Positions 35,881 to 45,404 of a DNA stretch of 64,000 nucleotides are shown in pieces; positions within the stretch are counted from its first letter, which is position 1, and every line of letters starts with the position of its first letter. The DNA comes from Methylomonas sp. 11b. Lineage in GTDB: Bacteria > Pseudomonadota > Gammaproteobacteria > Methylococcales > Methylomonadaceae. The notes beneath the pieces are model-generated. The model was not told the origin of the DNA. It ran no database searches and saw only the letters and a list, made by a program, of their open reading frames with translations. Made by a program: the position numbers and the translations under genes. The DNA lies in contig NZ_KI911557.1 in assembly GCF_000515215.1 (NCBI RefSeq), positions 4,893,741 through 4,957,740 of the forward strand, written 5' to 3'.

Positions 35881-36886
35881 TTTAACGACAAATTATTTGG
35901 GCCTGAAACTGGCGCATCCCCTGGTACCGTCTGCGTCACCGCTGAGCAAGGATTTGGATAGCGCCCGTCGGTTGGAAGATGCGGGGGCGGCGGCCATCGT
36001 GATGTCCTCGTTATTTGAAGAAAAAATCGAAGCCGAACAGCAACAGATGGAACGGTTTTTTTACGGACAGGGCATTGGTTACGGCGAAGCCGAATCCTTT
36101 CATCCGGTTCCCGATCAGATTCTGACTTATCAAGAGCAATATCTGGAACATCTGCAACGCCTGAAAAGCAGCTTGAGTATTCCGGTGATCGCCAGCCTGA
36201 ACGGCATTTCTCAAGGAGGCTGGATCGAATACGGTCAAGCTCTGCAACAAGCCGGGGCCGATGCGCTGGAGTTGAATATCTACCATCTGGCGGCTAATGC
36301 CGACGAAAGCAGCGAAACCGTGGAAAACCGCTATCTGGATATTCTGCGGGAATTGAAAAGCCGGGTCAGTCTGCCGCTGACCTTAAAACTCGGGCCGCAA
36401 TTCAGTTCGCCGATTCATTTTGCCCAACGCCTGGAAGCAGCCGGTGCCGACGGTATTGCGATATTCAACCGGTTTTATCAGCCGGATATCGATCTGGAGA
36501 CTTTGGAAGTGGTGCCGAAGTTGCAATTGTCTACCCAATCGGAAGCCTTGTTGCGCATTCGCTGGACCGCCTTGCTGTATGGTCGGGTTAAAATGTCGCT
36601 TGCGGTAACCGGCGGTTTTCATCAGAGTGCGGATGTGATCAAAGCCTTGTTGGCGGGTGCCGACGTCGTGCATTTCTGTAGCGTATTGCTGGAGCAAGGC
36701 GTCGGCAAACTCAGCGAAATTCGTGCTGAACTGGAGCAATGGCTAATCGAACATGAATACGAGTCCATTAGCCAATTGAAAGGCAGCGTCAGCCAACAGC
36801 ACGCCATCGACCCCAGTGCATATGAGCGCGCCAATTACATTCATGTGTTGGACAGTTACACGCCCTCTGCCGGCGTGTTGAGATAG
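35873..36886 (+). CDS. dihydroorotate dehydrogenase-like flavoprotein
   Basis: 337 residues from the ATG at 35873 (AGGAGAG upstream), overlapping the end of nifJ by 8 bp. TIM-barrel FMN protein: DLTTNYLGLKLAHPLVPSAS, then IVMSSLFEEKIEAE, VIASLNGIS, ALELNIYHLA, LTLKLGPQFS and VTGGFHQSADVIKALLAGAD. The family is commonly found beside NifJ and is distinct from biosynthetic PyrD. Its substrate is not established; coupling to the ferredoxin-linked metabolism of NifJ is inferred from the tight linkage. Confidence 0.9.
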   Translation: MVDLTTNYLGLKLAHPLVPSASPLSKDLDSARRLEDAGAAAIVMSSLFEEKIEAEQQQMERFFYGQGIGYGEAESFHPVPDQILTYQEQYLEHLQRLKSSLSIPVIASLNGISQGGWIEYGQALQQAGADALELNIYHLAANADESSETVENRYLDILRELKSRVSLPLTLKLGPQFSSPIHFAQRLEAAGADGIAIFNRFYQPDIDLETLEVVPKLQLSTQSEALLRIRWTALLYGRVKMSLAVTGGFHQSADVIKALLAGADVVHFCSVLLEQGVGKLSEIRAELEQWLIEHEYESISQLKGSVSQQHAIDPSAYERANYIHVLDSYTPSAGVLR

Positions 36887-36896
36887 CGTTAAAGCC

Positions 36897-37256
36897 GTGC
36901 GGGATTTGGACGAACTGTTTGCCGGCTTGGCTAAGTCCAAGTTTCGCAGCCAGTTTCATCTGCACGGCAAGGATTTGGATTATTTGGGCATAAAGGGCCT
37001 GGAAACGGTATTAAGCCATGCCCAAGACTTTATCGGCAAACGCCTGGCCGCAGCCGAGCCGCGCAACGACGGCAAACAAACCCCGTTTCGCGGCCATCCG
37101 GTGTTTGTCGCGCAACACGCCACCGCCTGCTGTTGCCGGGGTTGTCTGGAAAAATGGCATAAAATTCCGCAGGGCAGGGAGTTGAGTGTCGAGGAACAAG
37201 CTTACGTCTGTGCGGTGCTAGAGCGGTGGTTAAGGATTGCAGTTGCCGCTAATTAA
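36897..37256 (+). CDS. DUF4186 protein
   Basis: 119 residues from a GTG start 10 bp after the DHOD-like gene. The signature is clear: FRSQFHLHGKDLDYLGIKG, NDGKQTPFRGHPVFVAQHAT and ACCCRGCLEKWH, the last with a cysteine/histidine cluster likely to bind metal. Function unknown. It is probably the third gene of the nifJ operon. Confidence 0.88.
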   Translation: MRDLDELFAGLAKSKFRSQFHLHGKDLDYLGIKGLETVLSHAQDFIGKRLAAAEPRNDGKQTPFRGHPVFVAQHATACCCRGCLEKWHKIPQGRELSVEEQAYVCAVLERWLRIAVAAN

Positions 37257-37370
37257 ATTTATTTCCTAACATTGGCAGATCAGCACTCTGCTTGGTTAGA
37301 CTAAATTCGCGCTTTACCGTTAACGATCTTACAATCTCAACCTGTTCTCCGGATCACGAGCGCAAATGTC

Positions 37371-38801
37371 ATGGGTCAAGAAATTCATGCCGCAGCCTAT
37401 CAAGATGTCGACTTTCAGCGCTTCCGGCAACGCTTATCCACGGAAACTGAACTACTCGTTAGACTGATCAAAAATCGCGCCTGTTCGGAAGCCGAGCCGG
37501 TGGCCGGTTTTGAAGTCGAAGCCTGGTTGTTGGACGACCAGATGCGGCCAGCGCCATTGAATCAGACTTTTCTGCAATCCTTTGCCCATCCCATGGCCGG
37601 GCCGGAACTGGCCAAATTCAATATCGAACTCAACACGCCGCCATTGCCTTTGACCGGCGATGCGTTCAGTCGCATGCACAGCGATTTGCAAAGCACCTGG
37701 CGCCAAGCCGAACAGCATGCCCGGCAAATGGATTTGAATCTGTTGACGATAGGTACCCTGCCGACTCTGCAACAAAGCGATCTGCACTTGGGCAATATGT
37801 CCGATATGAACCGCTACCGGGCCTTGAACCAACAAATTTTGCGCTGCCGGGGACGGCCTATCGTGCTGGATATTTGCGGCCATGAGCATTTGAAAGTTGA
37901 GCACCACGACGTCATGCTGGAAGCGGCCACGACCTCCTTTCAATTGCACATCCAAACTCCACTCAGTATCGCCCACCACATTTACAACGCCTCAATTATT
38001 GCCTCGGCGGCGATGGTGGCTTTGGACGCGAATGCGCCATTTTTATTTGGCAAGGATCTGTGGGCCGAAACCCGCATCCCGTTGTTCGAGCAGGCTATTG
38101 CCACCGGCGGCTATGCCGGCGCCGCCGATGGGCCGTTGCACCGGGTTAGTTTTGGTTCCGATTTTGCCCGGCAGTCGATACTGGAATGCTTTGTCGAAAA
38201 CCAGCAGCATTTCCCGATACTATTGCCTGAATATTTTGATGACGCACCGGAAGCGTTTCAGCACTTACGCTTACATAACGGCACGATCTGGCGCTGGAAT
38301 CGGCCGCTGGTGGGTTTCGATGCAGACGGCACTCCACATATCCGCATCGAACATCGCACCCCGGCCGCCGGGCCGACCGTGTTGGACATGATCGCCAATG
38401 CCGCGTTTTATTACGGGTTGGTTAAAAATCTAGCCGACGAACGCCAGGTGGGCGGGGCGGAGTTATCCTTCGCCCAAGCCAAGGATAATTTTTATCAAGC
38501 CGCGCGGCACGGTTTGGATAGCCATGTCGTCTGGTTTGGTGAACATAAACTACGGTTGGCGGTGCTGATCGAGCAGGAGCTATTGCCGCGTGCCGCTCTG
38601 GGATTGCAGGCTTTGGGTATCAGTAGCGCCGACCGAGATAATTATTTGGATGTGGTTCGCCTGCGCCTCGCCAGCCAGCAAACCGGTAGCCAGTGGCAGC
38701 GGCGGTTTATCAAGAATAATCCGGGCGAATTTGTGGAGCTGACGCGGGTTTATTTGCAGCGGCAGCGGAGCGAGGAGGCTGTAGCGGTTTGGCGATTGTA
38801 G
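37371..38801 (+). CDS. GCS2-type carboxylate-amine ligase
   Basis: 476 residues. Glutamate-cysteine ligase-2-like fold: GFEVEAWLLDDQ (acidic metal ligands), KFNIELNTPPLPL, TIGTLPTLQQSDL, then EAATTSFQLHIQTP, and RIEHRTPAAGPTVLDMIANA near the C-terminus. Members ligate an amine to a glutamate-like carboxylate using ATP; the product here is unknown. It is separated from an M14-type deacylase gene (39961) by a minus-strand PEP-CTERM-like gene; such ligase/deacylase pairs can act on small peptide-like metabolites. Confidence 0.83.
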   Translation: MGQEIHAAAYQDVDFQRFRQRLSTETELLVRLIKNRACSEAEPVAGFEVEAWLLDDQMRPAPLNQTFLQSFAHPMAGPELAKFNIELNTPPLPLTGDAFSRMHSDLQSTWRQAEQHARQMDLNLLTIGTLPTLQQSDLHLGNMSDMNRYRALNQQILRCRGRPIVLDICGHEHLKVEHHDVMLEAATTSFQLHIQTPLSIAHHIYNASIIASAAMVALDANAPFLFGKDLWAETRIPLFEQAIATGGYAGAADGPLHRVSFGSDFARQSILECFVENQQHFPILLPEYFDDAPEAFQHLRLHNGTIWRWNRPLVGFDADGTPHIRIEHRTPAAGPTVLDMIANAAFYYGLVKNLADERQVGGAELSFAQAKDNFYQAARHGLDSHVVWFGEHKLRLAVLIEQELLPRAALGLQALGISSADRDNYLDVVRLRLASQQTGSQWQRRFIKNNPGEFVELTRVYLQRQRSEEAVAVWRL

Positions 38802-38886
38802 GCGACTGCCGTCAGGCGATCCGCAGATTGGTCGATCATCGTTTGGCGGAACCGTTAGCGTGTCCCGCCAAACGAGGTGATGAAAA

Positions 38887-39492
38887 TTAGTTAAGGAAAG
38901 CGCGTCGATAAATGCGGTTCAAACAAAGTGTTCCAGTAAAGAATAACCAGAATGCGGAAGGGATGGGCACTGGGGCAATCACTGTCGAAAAGTAAGCGAT
39001 ACCAGTTGTTCCGTATGATCCTGACCATATCCAATCCGCCGATTGATCGATGCCCGGTAAAGTCCCCCAGGTCGAAAGTGCGGTCTGGCTGTCAAAAGCG
39101 GTGGGTGAAAAGTATGGGGCGCCAAAGCCCGTTGTATTCACAAACCAGTTATTCGAGTTCGTCGATAGTGATTGTGTCCCGTTCGAGAACGTGTGGGTCG
39201 AGTCAGATAAGTTGAAGCTCCCTAGAAAACCACTTGGGGAGCCGTAAACATCTTGTGCTACAACATGAAGATAGTAAGTCTGACTTGGTTCCAATGCGAA
39301 ATTGAAAGAACGGGTTATTGGCCAGTAATCTCCTGAGATCAAAAACTCGCCTTGACTGGATTCAGACGTGCTAACGTAAACAGAAAAAGCGTCGTCTACC
39401 GTCATCGTGCCACTTAAAATCGTGCTTGCCAAAACACTGTTTGAAGCGAAAATTGCTATAAATAGAAAGGTGGTGAAATATTGTCTGATCAT
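38887..39492 (-). CDS. exported VPLPA/PEP-CTERM-like protein
   Basis: 201 residues with an N-terminal signal peptide (cut near VLA-ST) and a C-terminal sorting region VPIPSAFWLFFTGTLCLNRI ending in a basic tail (YRRAFLN), the tripartite pattern of exosortase substrates (short VPxP motif, membrane helix, basic end). The middle is Ser/Thr/Tyr-rich and beta-structured, as in surface proteins. The exosortase is not in the window. Base composition is more AT-rich than the neighbours. Confidence 0.75.
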   Translation of the reverse strand: MIRQYFTTFLFIAIFASNSVLASTILSGTMTVDDAFSVYVSTSESSQGEFLISGDYWPITRSFNFALEPSQTYYLHVVAQDVYGSPSGFLGSFNLSDSTHTFSNGTQSLSTNSNNWFVNTTGFGAPYFSPTAFDSQTALSTWGTLPGIDQSADWIWSGSYGTTGIAYFSTVIAPVPIPSAFWLFFTGTLCLNRIYRRAFLN

Positions 39493-39960
39493 GGTTTTGC
39501 CCTATGCGTGATGTATGTTGCTTTGCTTTAAGCAAATAACCTTTGTATTACTAAGCTAGAAACTACTCCAGGTCCGAAAGTGTGTCAATTATTCCGTTTG
39601 TAGTCCAAAGAAGAGTATGTCAAAGTCTGTTTGGTTGCTGAACAAGCTGTGGACATAGACGATGTCATGATCGAAGCAAATGACACGGGAAAATCGGTTG
39701 CAAATAGTGAATCGCGGGTAACGGTTGCAACGATTCTAGGGTAACTCCGAACAAGCTGATTAAGCTCATGGTTCGATAAACTCACCACGAACGGAATCGA
39801 CAACATAGCGTTTGCCCTGCAATTATGAGTATTAGTGGAAATGCTAACTTCATCCCAGCACTTATTAGTCGTAAATTTGCCTGGCAATTGATAGTAGCCG
39901 AATATTTGGGCATGTTGGTGCTGTAATGCAAACTTGAAAGTTGAGCGCAAACAATTACCT
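39493..39960. other. 468-bp intergenic region with a REP-type repeat
   Basis: A frame on the minus strand (39585-40142) overlaps the deacylase gene and is not credible. At 39767-39795 is GGTTCGATAAACTCACCACG, a member of the widespread gttcGayAarCTCAccaCGAAC repeat type. No gene seen. Confidence 0.5.
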
Positions 39961-41001
39961 ATGCAACCGCTACTACCTGCTGCCCACACACTAAAACAAT
40001 TCAAAAGCCTCCCCGACGGCCTTCTAGACATTGCCGTCGAAGCCCTGCACAAACTAATCCCCGAACCAACCCTATTCCATCTCCCCGGCAAACGCCCCGA
40101 AACCCTTTTTGTCTCCGTCCTGCTGCACGGTAACGAATCCACCGGCTTCCTGGCTGTGCAAAAGCTGTTGCAAAAATATCACGGCCAAAGCTTGCCGCGC
40201 GGCTTGACCTTGTTTTTCGGCAATACCCAGGCTGCGCGTTTTAACCTGAGACGCCTTGACTGCCAGCCGGATTTCAATCGCATTTGGCCCGGCACTGCAT
40301 TGCCGCAGTCGCCGGAGACTGTTTGGGCGGCGCAGATTTGCCAGATCATGCGCCAGCGCGGCGTGTTTGCCAGCGTTGATGTGCATAACAATACCGGCCT
40401 GAACCCGCATTACGCCTGCATCAACAAACTGGACAAGGACTTTCTGCATCTGGGTGCGCTGTTCGGCCGTTTGCTGGTGTATTTCACCCATCCCAAGGGT
40501 ACCCAGTCCAGCGCGTTCGCCGGGTTTTGTCCGGCGGTGACTTTAGAATGCGGCCGGCCCGGTCAGCCGCACGGCACCGAACACGCCTTTCAGTTTCTGG
40601 ACAGTTGTTTACATTTGCATGAGTTTCCGGTGCAGCCGATTGCGAAGCAGGATGTGGATATTTACCACACCGTCGCGCAAGTCACCGTCGCCGAAGATGT
40701 CAGTTATAGCTTTAGCGAAGCTACGGTCGATCTGCGCCTTGATCCGGAACTGGAAAGTCTAAATTTCACTGAGATTCCGGCCGGTACAGTATTAGGTACC
40801 ACCGATTCCGCGCTGATGCCGTTGATCGCCAAGGACAATGACGGCAAGCCGGTTACCGAACAATTCCTGACGGTTACCGATGGCCAAGTGCAAATCACAC
40901 GGCCGACGATGCCGTCGATGTTAACGCTGGACGAACGGGTGATCCGCCAGGATTGTTTGTGTTATTTGATGGAGCGCTTGGCTCTGGAGACTGGCATTTG
41001 A
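39961..41001 (+). CDS. succinylglutamate desuccinylase/aspartoacylase-family protein (M14)
   Basis: 346 residues from the ATG at 39961; an upstream TTG adds nine unlikely residues. Zinc carboxypeptidase-like fold: LLHGNESTGF (His and Glu zinc ligands), FNLRRLDCQPDFNRIWPG, VDVHNNTG (third ligand region), and TLECGRPGQPHG with the probable catalytic Glu. The family removes acyl groups from amino acids such as N-succinylglutamate or N-acetylaspartate. The substrate may relate to the GCS2-type ligase at 37371. Confidence 0.88.
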   Translation: MQPLLPAAHTLKQFKSLPDGLLDIAVEALHKLIPEPTLFHLPGKRPETLFVSVLLHGNESTGFLAVQKLLQKYHGQSLPRGLTLFFGNTQAARFNLRRLDCQPDFNRIWPGTALPQSPETVWAAQICQIMRQRGVFASVDVHNNTGLNPHYACINKLDKDFLHLGALFGRLLVYFTHPKGTQSSAFAGFCPAVTLECGRPGQPHGTEHAFQFLDSCLHLHEFPVQPIAKQDVDIYHTVAQVTVAEDVSYSFSEATVDLRLDPELESLNFTEIPAGTVLGTTDSALMPLIAKDNDGKPVTEQFLTVTDGQVQITRPTMPSMLTLDERVIRQDCLCYLMERLALETGI

Positions 41002-41111
41002 GTTTTCGCTGCGGCGGGAAGCGGTAAAAACCAAAAGCAAAAGCCTGGACGCCGCCTTGTCGGGAATGGTAGATTCGGTCAGCCGCAACGGTTTTCCAAA
41101 GGAGAATAGCG

Positions 41112-42485
41112 ATGTTGAAGTCACTGGATGTGTTATTGGGTTTGTCGGTGGTGATGTTGATCGTCAGCATGGCGGTGACCTTGATCAGCCAGGGAATCCT
41201 GAATTTAATGGCCAGCCGCGGTCGCAATCTGCGCACTGGTTTGGCGGACTTACTGGAATTGCTGGATGCCCGTTTTTCCCGAACCGAGGCAGAGGCCATT
41301 GCCGCGTTAACCCTGATGCAACGAACTATCGGCGGCCGCTGTAGATGCCGTTTGCCGGATTGGTTGCAGTTTTTTCAGTTTGGCGAAGTGATCTATCGCG
41401 AAGAATTCATCAAGATTCTGCTGGATTTGGCGGCTGGCTATGACGTGTCGATCAAAACGGAATTCGAACAGATCAAAGCCAGGCTAGCAAACAAAACCAT
41501 CAATGTCGGGCAAGCCACGGAAGCGCTGGAAACCAAACTGCTGGAATGTCCGCTGTTTTTTAAGCGATTGGGTATTGAAAGCTTGCTTGCCAAGATCAAA
41601 AAAGCCAAGGCCGAATCCAAGAAACAGCAGTATCACAAACTGGAGAAAGTCGTCGCCGAGCAAATCTATCTACTGGATAAATTGAAATCCGTTTTACACG
41701 ACAACGGCATCGAAGATCCGGCCGCTACCTTGAAAAACACCCGGATGCTGGCTCTGGAATTTGAAAAATCCAATCCTGAACTTGCTCATGATGTGCGCGC
41801 TTCGAACGCTTTGTTGCAAGAGGCTACCAGCGAATTTGTAGCGATAATTTGTTTGAATTTCGACCATTTGATCGATCGCGTCAGCGTCAGGTTTACCGCC
41901 ACCACTCGTGTGGTTAGCGTGGTCAGCGCTGCCCTGGTAGCCATTGCGTTGCAGTTGGACACGGTGTATCTGATCAACCGTCTGTCCATGGACGAGCAAA
42001 TGCGGTCGGCCTTCGTGGAATTGGCGCCCAAACTGACGGAAGATCCGCAAATAAAGGATGCGGTTCAAACAGCCGATGCCAAAGTTACCGAAGGGCAGGG
42101 TGCCGAGGCGCCGACGGAAGACGCTAATAAAGCCAAAGTAGGCATCGATCTGGAAAAGCAAAATTATTATCTCAATTTTCTAGCGACGCAGGGTTTGATC
42201 AGCCTGCCCGTCGACCGGGAAAACTGGTGCAAACATTGGAAATTGGTGAGTATTCCCGGTTTGATCTTGTCGATTTTTCTGCTCAGCTTGGGTGGGCCGT
42301 TTTGGTATAACGCCTTGAGTAAGCTGGTGCAATTGCGTTCCGGCCTCGCACGTAAGGATGACGAGCAGAAAGCTATCCGTCAAACCACGCAGGCCGTGGG
42401 TGGTGGCGATCCGCAAAACCCGGATACTCCGCCAGCCTCCAATCCATTGCAGGGCGAGCGCGGCGATCTGAAGGCGCAGGGTTGA
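41112..42485 (+). CDS. membrane protein paired with a double-amidase gene
   Basis: 457 residues, ATG with AAGGAGAATAG upstream. Membrane segments at about 8-30 (LLGLSVVMLIVSMAVTLI), 264-284 (VVSVVSAALVAIALQL) and 373-395 (SIPGLILSIFLLSLGG); between the first two lies a long helical, charged cytoplasmic or periplasmic region, and a Pro/Gln-rich tail ends the protein. The family is not recognised. It ends 10 bp before the amidase gene, so the two are almost certainly co-expressed. It may anchor, export or protect against the amidase, which is inference only. Confidence 0.78.
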   Translation: MLKSLDVLLGLSVVMLIVSMAVTLISQGILNLMASRGRNLRTGLADLLELLDARFSRTEAEAIAALTLMQRTIGGRCRCRLPDWLQFFQFGEVIYREEFIKILLDLAAGYDVSIKTEFEQIKARLANKTINVGQATEALETKLLECPLFFKRLGIESLLAKIKKAKAESKKQQYHKLEKVVAEQIYLLDKLKSVLHDNGIEDPAATLKNTRMLALEFEKSNPELAHDVRASNALLQEATSEFVAIICLNFDHLIDRVSVRFTATTRVVSVVSAALVAIALQLDTVYLINRLSMDEQMRSAFVELAPKLTEDPQIKDAVQTADAKVTEGQGAEAPTEDANKAKVGIDLEKQNYYLNFLATQGLISLPVDRENWCKHWKLVSIPGLILSIFLLSLGGPFWYNALSKLVQLRSGLARKDDEQKAIRQTTQAVGGGDPQNPDTPPASNPLQGERGDLKAQG

Positions 42486-42494
42486 GGAGGGCTT

Positions 42495-43976
42495 ATGGAA
42501 AAGCAATGGATAGGCTGCGCACAGGGTAATTTTCGGGTTGGTCGCCCGGCTGGCTTCAAACCGGAAGTCATTGTTCTGCATTCTGCGGATGGCAGTCTGG
42601 CAGATGCCAGTATGCGCTACAACAAGCCGGGGGCTTTACAGTCCATGCATTACGCCATCGGCTACAACGGCGAGATTCATCAATACGTCCAGGAAGCCGA
42701 CACGGCATTTCATGCCGGTTTGGTGGTCAATCCGGCCGCCGAATTTATCAAGCAGCGGCCCAACACCAATCCCAATTTTTTCTCGATTGGTGTTGCCTTA
42801 GAAGTGTCGGTGCTTGGCCCGCCTACGGCCACGCAATTAGCGGCATGCTCGAAATTGCTCCGTGAGATTGCCGACCGCTGGCATATCACCGTCGATGGGG
42901 ATCATGTGATGTCGCATAGCGCGATTCGTGCCTCGGTAAACTGCCCCGGTGCCCGTGTCGATATTGCCAAGCTGATTGCCACTGCGTTGCCCGATCCGGC
43001 AGCCGATTTGGTGGCCGGCAAGCAAATCGGCTTGCTGAGTAAAGTAAATCTCCGCAGTCGCGCGTCTGTCAGCGCACCGGTGCTGCGGGTCTTGGATGCC
43101 GGCAGTAAAGTCGAGGTCGTCAGCTTTACGGCAGGGGATATGGTATCCGGCAACGGCTACTGGTATCAGGATAAGGATGCTTGTTTTTTCTGGGCAGGGG
43201 CCACAGATCGGCCGAATCCGCAAGTGTTGGTAACGCCGAACGAAGGCGAGGCGAGTACCGATACTATGGTGCTCGATGACCAACCCGCCGCTGCGGTCGC
43301 CGGTTTGAAGATCAATCGCTCCCGGTTCCGCTTGCCGGCCGGGCAGTTTTTTACCGAGAGGCCGAAAAAAGATCTGATTGTTTTGCACTTCACGGCGGGT
43401 TCGTCAGCCAAGTCGGCGTTCGATACCTGGATCGGCGATACGCAACATATTGCCGCAGCCTATCTGGTCGATGTCGACGGCACGGTCTATGAAGTGTTCG
43501 ATCCGACGCAGTGGGCTTATCATCTGGGGGTGAAGGGATTTAACCGCCGACTGGATCAACGCTCAATAGCGATAGAAATTGCCAATGTGGGGCCATTGCG
43601 GCCGGCGGCGGATAATCCGGAGGTCTTGAATTGGTGGCCGCCGCGGCGAGGCCAAACCGAGTTATTCGGTACTAAATACTGCGACAAAATCCAAACCGAT
43701 AAATATATGCAAACCAGCTATCGGGGCGAGCAGTATTTCGCTACCTTTCCAGCGCAGCAGGTAGAAGCGATTCGCTTGCTGCTGAACGATTTATGCGGGC
43801 GATTTTCCATACCGAAAACCTTGCCTCCCAAAGCCAAGCAATTCGAACGCGATCTGGATTTTTTTCAGAGCTATTCCGGCATCGCCAGTCATGTGAATTT
43901 TCGTAGCGATAAATGGGATATAGGCCCAGCCTTCGATTGGGCGGCGTTGGCTATTACCAATGCGCACGGCGCCTGA
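42495..43976 (+). CDS. protein with two amidase_2-like domains flanking an SH3b domain
   Basis: 493 residues. First N-acetylmuramoyl-L-alanine amidase-like domain: VIVLHSADGS (zinc His), MHYAIGYNGEIHQYV, and HSAIRASVNCPGARVD (His and Cys ligands). An SH3b-like middle (LLSKVNLRSRASVSAPVLRV, about 180-235). Second amidase-like domain: LIVLHFTAGSSAKSAFDTW, AAYLVDVDGTVYEVFD, QRSIAIEIAN and SHVNFRSDKWDIGPAFDW (His and Asp ligands, AmiD-like). Two catalytic domains in one protein are unusual. There is no signal peptide, so it is either cytoplasmic or exported by a non-Sec route. Translated with the upstream membrane protein. Confidence 0.82.
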   Translation: MEKQWIGCAQGNFRVGRPAGFKPEVIVLHSADGSLADASMRYNKPGALQSMHYAIGYNGEIHQYVQEADTAFHAGLVVNPAAEFIKQRPNTNPNFFSIGVALEVSVLGPPTATQLAACSKLLREIADRWHITVDGDHVMSHSAIRASVNCPGARVDIAKLIATALPDPAADLVAGKQIGLLSKVNLRSRASVSAPVLRVLDAGSKVEVVSFTAGDMVSGNGYWYQDKDACFFWAGATDRPNPQVLVTPNEGEASTDTMVLDDQPAAAVAGLKINRSRFRLPAGQFFTERPKKDLIVLHFTAGSSAKSAFDTWIGDTQHIAAAYLVDVDGTVYEVFDPTQWAYHLGVKGFNRRLDQRSIAIEIANVGPLRPAADNPEVLNWWPPRRGQTELFGTKYCDKIQTDKYMQTSYRGEQYFATFPAQQVEAIRLLLNDLCGRFSIPKTLPPKAKQFERDLDFFQSYSGIASHVNFRSDKWDIGPAFDWAALAITNAHGA

Positions 43977-44212
43977 TTCGCGCTGGTATAAGCCAATGCC
44001 TGGCTGGTGATCAGGTATTTGTGGCTCCTTATCACAAGGTTATTCTCACAACCGATGCGGCCGTCACAGTTCTGCCCGGCCGCCGGCATGAATGTTCGCT
44101 GCGGCTGTTAAGATGGTTTAAGTAAGCGGTCAGGCAATTTTGGCCCGGACCGCTATGCTTATTTGGCACACTCTATCGCCTCACCCGCAATTCCAGCAAC
44201 CCAGGAAATATC

Positions 44213-45355
44213 ATGCCCGAAAAACCATTCTGTATTTTTGTAGTGGATGACGATGCTCTGTTGCGTTTGGTCATAACCGACCAATTGCAGGGGCATGACT
44301 ATCAACTCCACGAGTTTGCCAATGGCGAGGAATGTTTGGCGGCGATGGATTTGGCCCCCAATCTGATTTTGCTGGATATCGAAATGCCGGGCCTCAGCGG
44401 TATCGAGGTTTGTCGGCAGATTCGCGCCGACGGCAATGACGATGTGCAGGTCATGTTTGTTTCCGCCCACGACGATCTGGAGATTTTGCTGACCGCGTTC
44501 GATGCCGGCGGTAACGATTTTATTCCGAAAAATGCCAAAAAAGACGTGTTGCTGCGTAAGGTCGATTTGGCTATCGAAGCCGAGCAGCAAAAACGGCAAT
44601 TGCAATCGCAACTGTCTTATGCGCAAAAAACCGCATTCACCGCTATGTCCAGTTTGGGCGAAACCGGCACGGTGTTGCAGTTCTTACGCTCATCGTTTCA
44701 ATGCAATACGTTTCAGCAATTGGGTAGTTTGTTAATCGAGACCTTGCAGCAATACGATCTAAACGGTTTGGTGAAATTGACCGATACCGCCAACGAATAC
44801 GACTTTAGTCCGGAAACAATCTGTACTCCGCTCGAAGCCTCCATCCTTACCTACGTGGCCAAGCTGGGCCGAATTTATCAGGCCGGTGATCGCTTGGTGT
44901 TTAATTTTCCGCATGTGACGCTATTGGTGACCGGCTTGGATACCGATGATCCGGATGCGATTGGCCGATTGCGCGATCATCTGGCGATACTTGCCGAAGG
45001 TGCCGGTGCCCGCGTCGAAGCCATGATTAGCGAACAACAACGGCTACAGGAAGCGAATGCCCGCCTGGAAGGTGTGAAAGAATTGACCGATTTATTGATC
45101 GAGATCGAGGCCAATCAACAAAGCAATCACTCGCAGATGGTGAATTTGGCCGAACAGCACAAAATGAATATGGAAAGCGCCTTTATTCATCTAGGGTTGA
45201 CCGATAGCCAGGAGTTTTTGCTACATGGTTACGTGGACGAACTCACTTCGCAAATGGACAACCTGTTCGAGAACGATAACCGGCTGGCCTTACGTTTGAA
45301 CAAAATTGTCGAAAAGCAAAAAGCCTTGCTGTTATCGGCCGAGGATAGCCGCTAA
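44213..45355 (+). CDS. response regulator with helical output region
   Basis: 380 residues. An N-terminal receiver domain (to about 125) has the acidic pocket VVDDD, phosphoacceptor Asp55 (LLDIEMPG), and Lys in FIPKNAKKD. The remainder (about 130-380) has no DNA-binding motif; it carries a helical stretch, a domain with QQYDLNGLVKLTDTANEYDF, and C-terminal coiled coil. It lies 49 bp upstream of a hybrid histidine kinase and is its likely partner. The output is unknown; protein interaction is likelier than DNA binding. Confidence 0.88.
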   Translation: MPEKPFCIFVVDDDALLRLVITDQLQGHDYQLHEFANGEECLAAMDLAPNLILLDIEMPGLSGIEVCRQIRADGNDDVQVMFVSAHDDLEILLTAFDAGGNDFIPKNAKKDVLLRKVDLAIEAEQQKRQLQSQLSYAQKTAFTAMSSLGETGTVLQFLRSSFQCNTFQQLGSLLIETLQQYDLNGLVKLTDTANEYDFSPETICTPLEASILTYVAKLGRIYQAGDRLVFNFPHVTLLVTGLDTDDPDAIGRLRDHLAILAEGAGARVEAMISEQQRLQEANARLEGVKELTDLLIEIEANQQSNHSQMVNLAEQHKMNMESAFIHLGLTDSQEFLLHGYVDELTSQMDNLFENDNRLALRLNKIVEKQKALLLSAEDSR

Positions 45356-45404
45356 GTACCCGCCTGAATCGCTACCGATCTAATATTCGCACCGAGGATT
45401 GCCT

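Noticed and set aside
39585..40142. 185-codon frame on the minus strand
   Set aside because: It overlaps the well-supported M14 deacylase gene, has no domain, and its middle (FVVSLSNHE) is the translation of a dispersed repeat.
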